Source: Nymphaea colorata (taxonomy: Eukaryota > Streptophyta > Magnoliopsida > Nymphaeales > Nymphaeaceae). Taken from it: a stretch of DNA of 64,000 nucleotides. Below are positions 27,871 through 39,668 of the stretch, piece after piece (position 1 is the first letter of the stretch; each line of letters starts with the position of its first letter). Position numbers and translations under genes: made by a program. Under the pieces are notes generated by a model that worked only from the letters and a program-made list of their open reading frames with translations, did not search any database and had not been told where the DNA came from. The stretch spans positions 18,119,289 through 18,183,288 of the forward strand of contig NC_045146.1 of the NCBI RefSeq assembly GCF_008831285.2, in the 5' to 3' direction.

Positions 27871-28860
27871 AAAAATACACCGCTGACATCGCTAATGCTA
27901 TTGCTGTCGTGACCTAAGAGATAAAGAGAATAGGGACCTTCAATCTTTTTTTTGGATGGTAGGTTGTTGATATATCGTTCATGGAGAAATAACTCAAGTT
28001 GACCAGTAACTTAAATTATTCAAAACTTGAATTGAAAATGAATAATAAGTTGAAGAGTATGATGAACACTTTGAGGGTACGTTTGATTGCGTCATACAAT
28101 GTAACACCATCAGTTGTAGGCTTAACACAACCAATGTATTTAAAGAACTACGTAGGCAGTCGAAGATGGCCTAAAAGAAGAGAGATTGGGCCATTGAAGC
28201 TGATAAATGTTAGCCGATTGCAATATGTGGGCATTGAATCTTAGTTAAATGGTGGGTGAGCACATTTATTTCCAAATGAGTGTGGGGCACCATAGGCACT
28301 TCTTTGTTGTGGACACATATAACATAACAGATGTAAAACGCCGATGTCCCGTCACATTGACGGCCTTAAAGCTAGATGTTGACATTTTGCGGCGCCGATT
28401 CAGGCTGATTCGGACAACAATGATCAATGCATCTCTTCGACCTCCGATCTTTTCATTTGTCAACTTTATGAAAAGCTAACCTCTCAAAGGTTCTAATAAA
28501 TATATTTCACAGAACGGGTTTCACTTCATTGGAATATGTTTCAGAAATTAAACTTACTTATTGTCCACTTTTGGGTAAATCAAGCCATGGTGTCTGTAGA
28601 TCTGCTTTTGTATCTCTCAAATCTGTTCTGTATCAAGAATCAATGGTGATTAAAGCTTTATAGTTGTTAAATGCAATAAAATTTTGTTGGGTAGCTTTTT
28701 AATCAGCAAACATATGCAAAAAGTTGATTTATAAAAGTTGACCAAGATCATGTTTCGATAAATTTATGCCATTTGATTATTTGGGATCACCAGTGGGCTT
28801 CTTCCCTGTTGGGGAATCCACAGTGTCGATCAAGAAACTGCGGAAAGCAAGGAAGAAGAA

Positions 28861-30323
28861 GAATGAATTCAATAGAAAAACGAAAAAATTAGTAAAAAGG
28901 CTAGTCTAAGGGAAAGCGAAGCTACTAAACTTCGGTGACATCGGCCATTGAAAAGGTGCGGCGGAGAGGAAGAGCCCCACCCTCTTAGCTCGCTCTTTGT
29001 ATCTCTCTCTGTGCTTTTAGCAATTGCATTCAAGGTCACACTGTCGACTGCTGGTCGGAGGTCGATGGGCGGAATAGAATTAAAAGGTGGAGTCCATGTG
29101 AGATGGACTGTCGATGGGAGAGGCGGGAAATGGATGGAGCTCTTTGGGCTGCATTCATTGGCCGGCCGCACAACCTCTCTCCGCCTCCGCGGTTTCGCTT
29201 TTAAAATCTTTTAATTTGTCCACTTGAGCGCAGGGAAAATGGGAGGAGATTAGATTCTGCAGGACTTCCTCTTTTCTTGTTATTTTAGTTTATCCTTGAT
29301 TGTCATGGCGAGGTTCCGTTCCTCACTGCACTTTTGTCTTTTTTATACGCGCCAGACCAGATATATTAATTCCCATTCACCGGCGGCCAGTGTTCACCGG
29401 CCACTCTTCACCGGAGGTCTTCCCGAACCGGCTGGTCATTCTTTTGCTGCCTGCGTGAATCCCTTCTCACCACCACCCTTCTTCGCCATATGATGCCATT
29501 GGCTTGGACCCGTAGTGAGAAAATGGGGAAATGAATCGAGTGGCTAGGTTGGTAAGAAGAAAATCTTTTCACAAGATTAGTAAAATCAGATTTAGTAAGA
29601 TTATGGCAATGTTATCTATTTAATTTTTTTTTTGCATTGTGAAACCAAGACATAACTTTCTATAATGAAAACCATGTAAGTTTAATGAAAATAAGTTTAT
29701 CATTGCTTGCTCTTATTTATTATGTTTCTTTTATATTTTTTCAACAACAATTCAATGAACCAGTGGCTTCGATGATTCGTCTCTTTATCGCCTTTCTAAT
29801 CTAGAAAGGCGATTCAATAAGCCTTTCTTTAGTAACTGTTTGTAGGTGAGTTAGTAAAAAAAAAAAAGCCAAAGCATCCACTCAATCGTTTATCCCTTTA
29901 AAATGCATAGCATACTTTCGTATCTCAAAATATTTTCACCACATGCTTCAACTTGTATCTCCTAACAAAAAAGACTTTGGTTGGATGGTTTAAAACTGAA
30001 CCTGACTTGATGGTTGAATGGTTCAAAACTGAGTCTGCCTACCAGCTTTCACCTCGTTTGTTGAGCCAATCTCAATTTTTGCTTCTCCCTCCCACACGTC
30101 TACTTTAAGACCTGTAAAAATCATAGCAGACGTCTACTACAAGACCTGTAAAAATCATAGCAGTGGTCGCCCTCATCTTGGTATCATCCAAGGCTGATTT
30201 TAAGTCCTCTTCTATGTTAATGGACAACTTACACAAACAATGGATTTCTCAAGTTACCTTGTGAAAACGTTGGATTTGTAGTCAGATAGGGGAGAAGCAG
30301 GAGCCTGACCACAGATCCATGAT

Positions 30324-30358
<35 letters not shown>

Positions 30359-32110
30359 GGGTCTTTTCTTAACCTTGGATGCGACTTAAAATCACAAAAG
30401 ATCCCGTATCTGAAGATTTGAAGTCAGACACCTCTCCTTTAAAGTTCAGCCTCAGATATGAGATTTTAACCATATATTGAGGATCTTGTATTCTCATTTT
30501 TTACACAATTGAGAAACGCAGTGTTTATTTTTGTAGGCTCCATATAAAGCGGGTCTCATATCAGCTTCAAATCTGAGATCAGAGCTATGTCTTGGTTTCC
30601 TCCACTTCTCAAAGTTTGTTGCCTCTATCTTGAAAAGTACTTGTTAAGTTTGATCGATAATTAAGCCCAAAGTGGGTTTCCTTTTTTTTAGTAAACACAG
30701 AAAGATGATATCAAGCTTTCTGTTCTTGCTTCACCAACCCTTCAAATACGTTGCTTTTAGCATCTTTCATAACGTGCTAGGCTTCGACAACTTCATAGTA
30801 GGATTCCTTTAGGCCTACTAGGACATTTTTGGAAACACTGTAGCAAGTCCTAAAACTTTTGTGAAGGGGAAAGAGCATTCAACAAAAATATGAACAGGAC
30901 AAAACGATGATCTTGACTTGCCCGTGAGGTAAAATTTGCAAAATTCTTGAGGCTATGAATGTTTACTAAAGATTTGAGATTCAAGGTAATATGAGGTTAA
31001 TAAAGATGTGAGGTCTGACCTCTAGTGGTCGGACCTCGTATATAAAGTTTTTCTGGGTGAGCAGGGAAGACTTATTGCTCGGCTAAGCCGAAGGTTGAAA
31101 CCTCCTTTCAATCTTCATCACCCTAAGGTACATTGCCATCCTTTGGTGTCTCGGGGTGCCACACATATGAACTTTTTGCCACTTAATGTGAAATCCAAAA
31201 CGCCAAAACTGATTGTTTGTTGAAAAGTTCATAAGCAAACACTCACAAATTCCAAACCTAAGACAATGTCCCTTAACAAAATAAGAGTATGAACTCTTGG
31301 GATCATGCAGGACAAGATCCAAGAGCATTTACTTGGCCAAAGCTTAAGATTGAATTAGTTGAAGTTTTGTGTGGATGTTCTACCATCCACAGGGTTTCAT
31401 CCAAAGTGATCTCAAACTAGGGAAACTATGTAGACACAGAAGCTTTCTTCAGTTGGAAAGCTGGTTGGGTCCCCTCCATGTATATAGGCTTGCAAAATGA
31501 AACATCCAAATTCTTATACAATTTTAGATAAAAGTGACAAGAAGATATGACTTATTTTTCATTCAATTTAAATGAAAAATGAAAAATACATTCATTTTGC
31601 TTCCATCTGCTCGACAATACATATACATTCATTTTTCATTTAATTTAAAATATTTTAACTTATTTTTAAAAATATAGAAAAACATATGACCGAAATTTGT
31701 AGGCTGATGCTCAATGGTAAGAACCAGCAGATATGACGGATTTGTGAGCAAACTAGTGCCTTGTATGTACAGCAAGAAGGCTTTCAGATGGAAGCTTTAC
31801 TTCTGTCTCTTGTGTGCTGACTTCTACTTGATTGGTTCGCGTCCTTTCCTCCATCATCGGATACTGAAATTTCTGCTTTTGAGATCTCGCGCATTGTGAG
31901 AAGCAACTTGGTGAACAAGGATGACTGAGTTTCTTTAGAGGAATACAGCTGCAATATTCTCCTCCATCATCAAGTGTTAGATCAGTCTGTATCTTCTAAG
32001 AAGCAACCCAATGTGTGAACAGACATGGACACAAGGGTTAAGAACTCCGCCCACCTGAATTCTTTGTTGTAATTTTTTCTAGAGATCAACTTTCGTTAGA
32101 TACCTACCTA
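28861..32110. other. Intergenic region, no recognised genes
   Basis: The open frames at 28869-29171 (minus), 28948-29214 and 31083-31328 (minus) lack recognisable domains and overlap one another. A 29-bp A run lies at 30328-30356 and may be the tail of a retroposed sequence; nothing upstream of it was recognised. A direct repeat of GACCTGTAAAAATCATAGCA occurs at about 30111 and 30143. Confidence 0.45.
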
Positions 32111-32616
32111 TAGGGATGTCAACAGATCAAGTTTGAATCAGATGTACCATTTACCATATCCGATTAAACATTTGGATTTGAATTTGTATTCAACTGTGGA
32201 ATAAGAAAAAGTCGATATCTTCTCTAAATCCACAATTTAAATTCTAGAACTGATCTAAATCCAACTTTAAAATTTAAAAATTAATCCAAATCCAAGTTGA
32301 AATATTCAATCAAATCCGGACCGCATTATTATATCATGAAAAGCAGCTTTTAAGGTGTAGGGAAAATGTACAGGTATAGGACTTAAAGATATCTGTTTAT
32401 AAAACTAAATCCAAATTTAAATTGAGATCTGATTAGGTAGTTACTTAAAATGGAACCTAAAACTAAATTGGATCAAAATGTCATTTTTTTAATCCGAATC
32501 CACCTGATTTCTTAGTTGGATGTTTACTTCTTCTTCTTCTTCTTCTTTTTTTTTTGCATATCTATATTCTTTAAAGCAATTCAAACAGATCCAAATTCAA
32601 TCCATTGACATCCCTA
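32111..32616. mobile_element. Non-autonomous hAT MITE (TAGGGATGTCAA ends)
   Basis: The inverted ends are TAGGGATGTCAACAGATC at the left and, reading inward from the right, TAGGGATGTCAATGGATT; length is 506 bp. The interior is AT-rich with repeated AAATCCAAAT / ATTTGGATTT words and no coding capacity. Flanks CCTACCTA and GAAACCTA agree at 5 of 8 positions, so the target duplication is eroded. A related, less complete copy lies near 42853-43160. Confidence 0.75.
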
Positions 32617-33122
32617 GAAACCTACAGCCTAATGAATAAGATCCCGATCCAAACCTGGCTTCTACACTCATAATATTCAACTTACTAGTTGGACTCAGGG
32701 TATGACTTAGGGTCTTTTTTGCATGCCAATCTTTATTATTGGTTTCTCACACTGAAAACAAAAGGCAAAACTTGTTATACTGAAAATTTGCTTTGAGAAA
32801 TTAACAGAAAGGAAGGAGTCGAGTCGAAGGCAGAGATATAATTTGACTTTGCTTCCTCCATGCACCAAACACAAGGAATTGAATATAATACTTCTTTTAC
32901 TTGAGGAGTTTATGAGTCTAACAACAATATCGTCTTTTTTTTTTTTAATTTACAATAAAATAGACCACCTATATTTTAGATTGGCTGTGTATTGCACTTG
33001 TACCGTATGTTCCATACACTTCACACTCTATTATGCAATATGCGAGGTAAACTCTTTTTTTTTTTTTTAATTTGGGATCTAAAATGTCCTCTACCTCACA
33101 TTTCTAAACACTTTTTTTTCAG

Positions 33123-33770
33123 GCATCAGTTGGTGGTAGACGCAAGAAAAATTATATTCATCAACTAAAAATAGGAGATGAAGTAGGCGATGATCCTAAG
33201 CAGGTGATGAAGATTGACACTGATTTGTTTAGGGCCGTCTTGGGAACTACAGAAGGTAATGGAGAGATCTCATCTTGTCTTGTTGATGGCCCGTTGGTGT
33301 CTCAATCAGAGAATAATTTTCTGCTGAAACTTATTTCTGATGAACAGATCTTTGGCCTCATTAAACATCATCTTATGAATTCAGCCGCGAACATACTGAG
33401 ATCACCACATCTTGTGGACATTGAGAGATTGGCGAACATAAGCATTCTTGAGACTATCGACAGATTTCGGTGGTCTGGGACAGATCAACTGGTTCTTCAT
33501 GGTAAGTCTACTCAGCCAATCATTAGAAAGAATCTATGGGAGCAGGTTCGTAGTGAAGCTCCCCCTAACATGCTCAGCAGCGCTATCTGGATAAAGATGG
33601 CTCTTCTGAGGGCCATCTGGAAAAGCCGTCTCAAAAAATTAAGCTTCTCATTGAGATCACATTCTTATCTGTGTAACAGAGCAGATGAAGATTGCCACCG
33701 TTGTGCAGTGTCTAAAGAATTTTGGAGTTTTTTTGTTGATAGATTGGAGAGCTGTAGAGGATGTTAAATC
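33123..33770 (+). other. Unassigned open frame, possible exon or gene relic
   Basis: A frame of 214 codons is open from 33123 to a TAG near 33767. It starts just after a T-rich tract ending in TTTTTTTTCAG, a plausible acceptor; upstream a donor-like GAG|GTAAAC lies at 33046/33047. The product starts ASVGGRRKKNYIHQLKIGDE and contains leucine/isoleucine-rich helical-looking stretches (FLLKLISDEQIFGLIKHHLM; VDIERLANISILETIDRF). It then turns irregular after about residue 130. I do not recognise the family. It may be one exon of a gene whose other exons are lost, a captured fragment, or a decayed paralogue. No start codon with context and no downstream partner exon were found. Confidence 0.4.
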
Positions 33771-34315
33771 TAATCTCGAGAGGTAGAGGAAGAAGAAAGT
33801 GGTAGGTCAGTGCTTTACAAAGTTGTTGGAACCTCGTCTTTCATTTTCTGTTTTGGTACGCTTGGAAGACAAAGAACCGCTGTAGATAGGGACAAGGGTG
33901 GGCAACAGGTTGGTATCCGATAGGTAGATCACGAGCTAGGTTTGAACCCATCATTTGATACATGAGCCAGCCCGATTAAAAAAATTTGTTCGGCCAAATA
34001 GGTCCGAACTTGGCATTAAGGGCCCGACTTCACCAGTTCTCTTGCAAACTCTTGGTATATCTCCGGTAGCTTTCTTAAAAATTCTTCATATGTCATCGAC
34101 AATACCTTTCAAAACTCTTGGCATGTCACATATAGGTGGATGTTCATCCAAGTATTCGATGAATAGTTGGGCCTAATCCGATAAATAGGCTGAGCTTGGG
34201 CAAACATAAAGTTGACAATTAAGCCTAACCTGACACTAACAAACAACTTTTAAGTCAGCCCGAACCAAACTTTACCAAACTTGGACGGACCCAACCAGAA
34301 GCTCAACTTTAACTA

Positions 34316-34393
<78 letters not shown>

Positions 34394-34622
34394 CGTGGAA
34401 AAGTTTTGTCACATCGTCAAAGTTGACTTGGACCCGGAGGGAGGGAGACTGTGAGAGCGGTGGTGGCTAAGTTCTAGAATTCCAAAAGCAAATGATGCAA
34501 TTCTTACACTTTGTCAACAGATCCCCGCCATGATTGTGACAGCCACCCGCCATTACCGTCTCGTGTCCTTCTCTCTTTTCACTAAATCAATCTGAGAAGG
34601 AAGGCTGAGCGGAGGGCAGAGA
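33771..34622 (+). other. 5' flank of the GT4 gene
   Basis: About 33890-34310 contains repeat-like sequence rich in AGCCCGA / CGGGC-like words (AGCCAGCCCGATT, GAACCAAACTTTACC), resembling the CGGGCC MITE family. A TA microsatellite follows at 34318-34391, and 34392-34622 is the proximal promoter and leader. No clear TATA box outside the microsatellite was seen. Confidence 0.45.
34318..34391. repeat. (TA)n microsatellite in the GT4 promoter
   Basis: A perfect TA dinucleotide tract of about 74 bp ends about 232 bp before the start codon of the glycosyltransferase gene. It is long enough to be hypervariable between individuals and could influence local promoter structure. Confidence 0.97.
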
Positions 34623-36179
34623 ATGGGCTTGAATCAACATTCAACTGCAACAAGAAGGCCGCTTTCTCCTCCTTCCTCCTCTCCCCGTCCCCCTTCCTCG
34701 TCTTCTTCTTATTCCTCAACCACCGCCTCGCTACCCTTCTGCAGAATCATACTCCTTTCTCCAGTTCTCCTAATCACCTTCTTCCTTCTCTTCAGCAGCG
34801 GCAGAAACACGACCATCTTCTCACCTGCAGGGCTCCCCTGCTCTTTCACTCCCGCCTTCAAGACTCCCCACAACTGGACAGGGGATTTGCGGTTCGCGCA
34901 GTTCGCTTGGAACAAGCTCTGCTTCGGCCAAACCAGGGAGAGGCTCCGCCTCGCCGTCTTCTCCAAGAAATGGCCGGTTGGCTCTGCTCCCGGCGGCATG
35001 GAGCGCCACGCGCACACCCTCTACTCTGCGCTGGCGCGCGCAGGGCACACTGTTCACGTTTACACCGTGGCGGCCATTGGGAAGTCCGGAAGCCGGCGCG
35101 TGGACCACATCGTTGACGGGGAGCTTCACCTGCACCTAGCGTCCAACGACGCAGGGATGCTGGACGTGTCGACGGCGTGGAAGCTGTTCGTCGCCGAGAA
35201 CCGCAGCCAGCCCTTCCACTTCGTCCACACCGAGAGCGTTGCCCTGCCGCACTGGCGAGCTCGCCTGGTGCCCAACCTGGCGGCGACGTGGCACGGCATC
35301 GCTTACGAGGGCCTCCACTCGGAGCTTTTCCAGGACCTCCTCCGCGGCCCCCGTGAGCCCCGCTCCGACCGGGACGATGGCCGGCTCCGGGACGCCCTTC
35401 CCAAGCTCCTAGATGAGGTCCGCTTCTTCTCCGGCTACCGGCACCACATCGCCATAAGCGACAGCGCCGGCCAAGTGCTCGTGAACGTCTACCAGCTGCC
35501 CAAGGAAAACGTCCACATCATACTCAACGGCGTTGACCACGACAGCTTCCACCACGACCCAGAGGCGGGGGCGAGATTTCGGCTAGAATTCGGGGTGCCT
35601 CACGACGCCGGCCTCGTGATGGGAGTCGCCGGCCGGCTGGTCAAGGACAAGGGCCATCCCCTACTCTACGAGGCCTTCTCCGCCATCAAGGAGCGCCACC
35701 CGCACGTATACCTGCTGATAGCAGGGGCAGGGCCGTGGGAGAAACGCTACAGGGAGCTGGAGCCCAACGTGAAGGTGCTCGGCGCCATGGACCCCTCCCG
35801 GCTCGCCGAGTTCTACAACGCGCTCGACGTATTCGTGAACCCGACGCTCAGGCCGCAGGGCCTGGACCTCACCCTGATGGAAGCCATGCACTGCGGGAAG
35901 CCGCTGCTGGCCACCAATTTCCCAAGCATAGCCGGGACTGTGGTGCTGAATGACGGCTTCGGCTACACCTTCGCTCCCAACGTGAAGTCCTTAACGGAGG
36001 CGATGGAGTCGGCCATCAGAGACGGACCGGAGGAGCTGGCCAGGAAAGGGGAGGGATGCAAGCAGTACGCCATGGCTATGTTCACTTCTCGAAAAATGGC
36101 TTCTGCCTATGAAAGGTTCTTCCTCTGCATGAAAGATGTAAAATATTGCCAGTATCCCCTAGACATCGATCATTGTTAA
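34623..36179 (+). CDS. GT4-family glycosyltransferase (UDP-glycosyltransferase-like, type II membrane)
   Basis: Intronless, 518 residues, GC-rich. Residues 1-40 are a Ser/Pro-rich cytosolic tail; residues 41-59 form a signal anchor (RIILLSPVLLITFFLLFSSG). The lumenal part has the GT-B fold. In the N-terminal half is the Gly-rich loop GSAPGGMERHAHTLYSALAR (about 119-139). In the C-terminal half are the start of the nucleotide-sugar domain (VMGVAGRLVKDKGHPLLYEA) and the donor-binding block (PQGLDLTLMEAMHCGKPLLA, about 413-432). GT4 enzymes are retaining transferases using UDP/GDP-sugars. In the usual EX7E motif the first Glu is replaced by Gln (PQG...ME). As I recall, the plant subfamily with this LRPQGLDLTLMEAM block keeps Gln there, so this is probably not damage. 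The sugar donor and acceptor are unknown; Golgi location is inferred from the anchor. The ATG at 34623 is the first in frame. Confidence 0.9.
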   Translation: MGLNQHSTATRRPLSPPSSSPRPPSSSSSYSSTTASLPFCRIILLSPVLLITFFLLFSSGRNTTIFSPAGLPCSFTPAFKTPHNWTGDLRFAQFAWNKLCFGQTRERLRLAVFSKKWPVGSAPGGMERHAHTLYSALARAGHTVHVYTVAAIGKSGSRRVDHIVDGELHLHLASNDAGMLDVSTAWKLFVAENRSQPFHFVHTESVALPHWRARLVPNLAATWHGIAYEGLHSELFQDLLRGPREPRSDRDDGRLRDALPKLLDEVRFFSGYRHHIAISDSAGQVLVNVYQLPKENVHIILNGVDHDSFHHDPEAGARFRLEFGVPHDAGLVMGVAGRLVKDKGHPLLYEAFSAIKERHPHVYLLIAGAGPWEKRYRELEPNVKVLGAMDPSRLAEFYNALDVFVNPTLRPQGLDLTLMEAMHCGKPLLATNFPSIAGTVVLNDGFGYTFAPNVKSLTEAMESAIRDGPEELARKGEGCKQYAMAMFTSRKMASAYERFFLCMKDVKYCQYPLDIDHC

Positions 36180-36265
36180 ATTTTTCTTTTTCTTTTATTT
36201 TTTGTTTCATTGTTATATTATGCGCACCTGCAATGAGATCCAAGATTCTCTGTATTTGTAAGAAC

Positions 36266-36381
36266 GTGCTGATACAGTTAATTCAAAATCGAGAGATTCT
36301 AGATGTTCACGTATAGTGGTTTAGTGCTGATACAGTTAATTCAAAATCGAGAGATTATAGATGTTCACGTATGGTGGTTTA
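36266..36381. repeat. 58-bp tandem duplication in the GT4 3' region
   Basis: Two adjacent copies (36266-36323 and 36324-36381) begin GTGCTGATACAGTTAATTCA and differ at only two positions (TTCTAG/TTATAG and TATAGT/TATGGT). They lie within about 200 bp of the stop codon, so they probably belong to the 3' untranslated region or just beyond it. The near identity indicates a recent event. Confidence 0.92.
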
Positions 36382-36910
36382 GACTTAGTGAAATTCGATC
36401 GAATCTCTAATCATTTTTGTTTTTTTTGCTTGAAGTTGAGAGTGCATGAAGCATGAGAAAAGTTTATCATCCTTTCAGGTAGAGTTTTAGATTGGGGTAT
36501 GCAGACAATGAGAAGTGCCTTCTGGTTTCTTCTACACTCTAACATGTTTATGAAGCACCCACATTGGAACGTGTTGCATTATGTTTGGAGTTGGCAATGC
36601 AGCTTCATACTCAATGTTGTATTTACAGATGAAGATGTTAATGCAACTTCGTTCTCAAACTCATTTCCACGATTTCCCTGCCACGATAATTGCTTCTGAA
36701 CTAAAAGGAACTTACGAACAGCTTATAGTTGCAGTTACGTAAAATTGGAAGTCATGCTTTTAGGATATATGCAATACATATTCCCAACTGAGTGGAGGCT
36801 GCCATCATTCCTACGCGGTGACTGATTTCATCATCTCAGGTTCAATCAGAATATGGAGTTCATAGATCTTATGCTAAAGGCCTTTGTCATTGAAATTTGG
36901 TTTCAATTCC

Positions 36911-37042
36911 TAAGGGACCGTTTGGCATTAGGAACAACATGTGAGTGTGTCATAAATTTATTTCAAAATGGGGGTAGATTTATGCGGCACTCATGAATCT
37001 ACTTCAATTTTGAAATAGATTCATAATGACAAACGGCCCTAA
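36911..37042. mobile_element. Tourist-like (PIF/Harbinger) MITE
   Basis: The element spans 36914-37039 (126 bp) with inverted ends GGGACCGTTTGGCATTA and, from the right, GGGCCGTTTGTCATTA, flanked by TAA on both sides. GGG...GTTTGG ends with a TAA/TTA duplication are the signature of Tourist MITEs. No coding capacity. Confidence 0.85.
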
Positions 37043-37878
37043 AATTGTACCTGCGACTGCATATATTTTTCACTGTTCCGGATTGACCTTTGGGCAGGAT
37101 GAGATTCCTATTCTGTTGCTACACTGATTGACCTACAAAGTCCATTTACAATATTATGTTGCTGGGATATCTGAAGTATCAGAAGGCAGAAAACTTACAG
37201 GAAGCAACACGAGAGGCAGAACTGTGCAGGTGATGAAGAGAGCAATGGAAAGTTTTTACACTAAGATAATGAGATATGGCAAAATGGTTTCAAGTGAAAG
37301 GCGAATAAAAATTGGCAAAGAAAGTTTTAGAAAAATGAAGCAGGAGTCCCAATAACTGTGGTCTTAAGTTTCAATCCTAATCTCTTTTTTTTCAGTTTTG
37401 ATTTTCTAGCTGGATGCAGTGGAAGTAGAACAGCAAGATTTTATTTCAATCACATTTGTGACAAGGGACTCAATACATCTACCAGATTATAAGACAAAGG
37501 TACATTGTTAAAACCATTCAAATGCTTGTTAGGAACATCCCTGGGGTTTTATCCTTCCAACCCTGTGTCCAGACAAGAACTTACTTTTGCAAGGTTACGT
37601 GTAGATGTTACTCTTCTGAAACTTGAAGTCCTAGTTATCTATTTGCTCACCTGATCATAAACAGAAGGCAGGTTAACTAAAGTAATTTTCCAAGTTCTGT
37701 TTCTCACTGGATATATATCATCCTGGAAGTCTCTAAAATCAATTTGCTGCCAGTTAGAACGTTCTTTTTCACTTCAACATCTGTCCCACTGCCATACATC
37801 CCAAACATAATGCTGCCCTTGGGGGCAAGATTTCATTGCTTCAAAGCTAAGACCATCTTTATTTGGAAGCTAAAGCTT

Positions 37879-38103
37879 TCACATAATTACTGCGTTTGAG
37901 CGGATGTCAATGCTTTCGACACACACTTCATTGGGTAGTTTTGCAGAATCCATGTGTTGTCCACCAGAGACACCCATACTAGAGATTGGGACAGCATTCT
38001 GCATCCCATTGCATGGTTGTTGAACACAGCCTAACTGTTGTTTGTAGTCACTAATTAAGAACCCAGCAATCAGGTTACCTGCCAATGCCATTTTTGACAG
38101 CAA
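37879..38103 (-). other. Unassigned open frame, possible terminal exon
   Basis: A 74-codon minus-strand frame ends SVESIDIRSNAVIM-like (VCVESIDIRSNAVIM) and has even amino-acid composition with no simple repeats (LIAGFLISDYKQQLGCVQQP; NAVPISSMGVSGGQ). It looks more protein-like than neighbouring random frames and a TTGGCAG acceptor-like site lies near its start. No family was recognised and no partner exon was found on the same strand, so it could equally be chance. Confidence 0.2.
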
Positions 38104-39628
38104 GCTTGGATCATCTTTCTAGAGGTGAATCCATCTTCTGGTACACAGACAGCCATCTCTAAAGCACCATGTCATTTCTGGAAAAAGAAGCACCTGAATA
38201 TTTTACTCCTTGCAATAATGAGTTCACATGATCTCTACATTTTCTGTATATACATGGGCCGGGTTTGCATTATACTGCACCCACTGAAAGACGCTTTCTT
38301 TATCTACCGCCATTTTCCTAAGGTTGAAAAAGAAAGCCGCTAGCCTTCCAACCATATAGATCTACATTGGTAAATAGATCGCCAATTAACTGATGGAGAC
38401 TTCCCCTGTTTTTTGGAGCAAGATCTGAAAGATCGTGAGGCTCTGCGGCCATCTGGGGCACTTGGTGTTATAAAAAAAAAGAAGAATGAACATGGAAACT
38501 GTTGAATGTGGAGCCTGATCTATACCTAATAAGCTTCCCTAATTTTCATGGATTCAACAATTCCGAAAAAACCACCACAAAATTTTTGAGAAGTTTTTGT
38601 AAGAGCATTTATGCAATTTTTCCTCTTATGTATAAGAAGGGGTCGTCCATGTATTCTTTGGTCTTTTTTGTGATGTTGAAAAACCCTGTGCAGTCATGGA
38701 CTTAGGAGTCATGGACTTAGGAGAGTCTTGTTTCAGAAAAGTGTGTGTATGTGTGTGTGTGAGAGAGAGAGAGAGAAAGCCGATAAAATAAAAATGTATA
38801 TCAAAATTTGGAGACAATAAGTCCCCTAGATACAAAAATTGAGGACAAGAAGTCCCCAAGTTACAGTAACAAACCGTAAAAAAGAAGCAAAAGAGAAAAT
38901 ATACAATGCAACTCACAAAAAAACGAAATAAGAGGAGTGAAAAGAGAGTAGAATGACGGAACGACACCATCACCCAGTCATAGAATGAGGCTGCTGCAGC
39001 CGAATAACAAAATGAACATCTCCCTACACAAGCCGAGCGACATACTCCGGTGAAAAGAATGTGCCCCTAAAGACCCTGTGAGTGAGAGAGAGACCTTACC
39101 ATAAACTTGTTATCAGACTGTTTAAGAGGAATTTTTAGCAAGAAAGACATGCATAAGCTTCTTCCATGTACGGGAATATGGATCTCAATAAGATGCGAGA
39201 CGAAGAGAAAAACAAGTGTTGCTAAATGCACGAGAAAACGAATCATGTATAAAGAAAAATGCTTTCATGTTATTTTATGCCAACCACAACTCGTACCTCT
39301 TCTTTGGAGGGTACATCCCTTGCTTTCTCCAAAGCAGGAGATTCAACCAAGAAAATGATCCACCGGAGAGAGAAAATGAGTTAAGATCTAGTCTGCCACA
39401 TTAGCTTCAAGAACGACAACCCTCAATCCAGCAATGGAGCTAGAAAGTTTTAGCTAGGGGCATTAATCCGTCTTAGTATTGCCATTTGATCTAACATAAT
39501 GAACGGTTAAAAAAAAACAAGAAGAAAAAGGTGATTTATTATTACTCCACTCATTTTGTCATTGTTTTTCTTTCAACCATCCATCTATTTTAGATGGACT
39601 GCTCCTGTGAGATGGTTGAAGTCATCGT

Positions 39629-39668
<40 letters not shown>

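Larger units (their letters stand above)
24990..28860. other. Intergenic region, no recognised genes, SINE candidates
   Basis: The CLE promoter side (24990-25300) is followed by AT-rich sequence, GA/TA microsatellites (25660-25700, 25900-25935), and a local duplication around 26110-26190 (CTAAGTGATGGGTAA repeated). SINE candidates are listed separately. Open frames at 27999-28244 and 28249-28479 show no family features. Confidence 0.5.

Noticed and set aside
30328-30356. A run as the tail of a processed pseudogene
   Set aside because: No coding similarity or target duplication was recognised upstream of the run.
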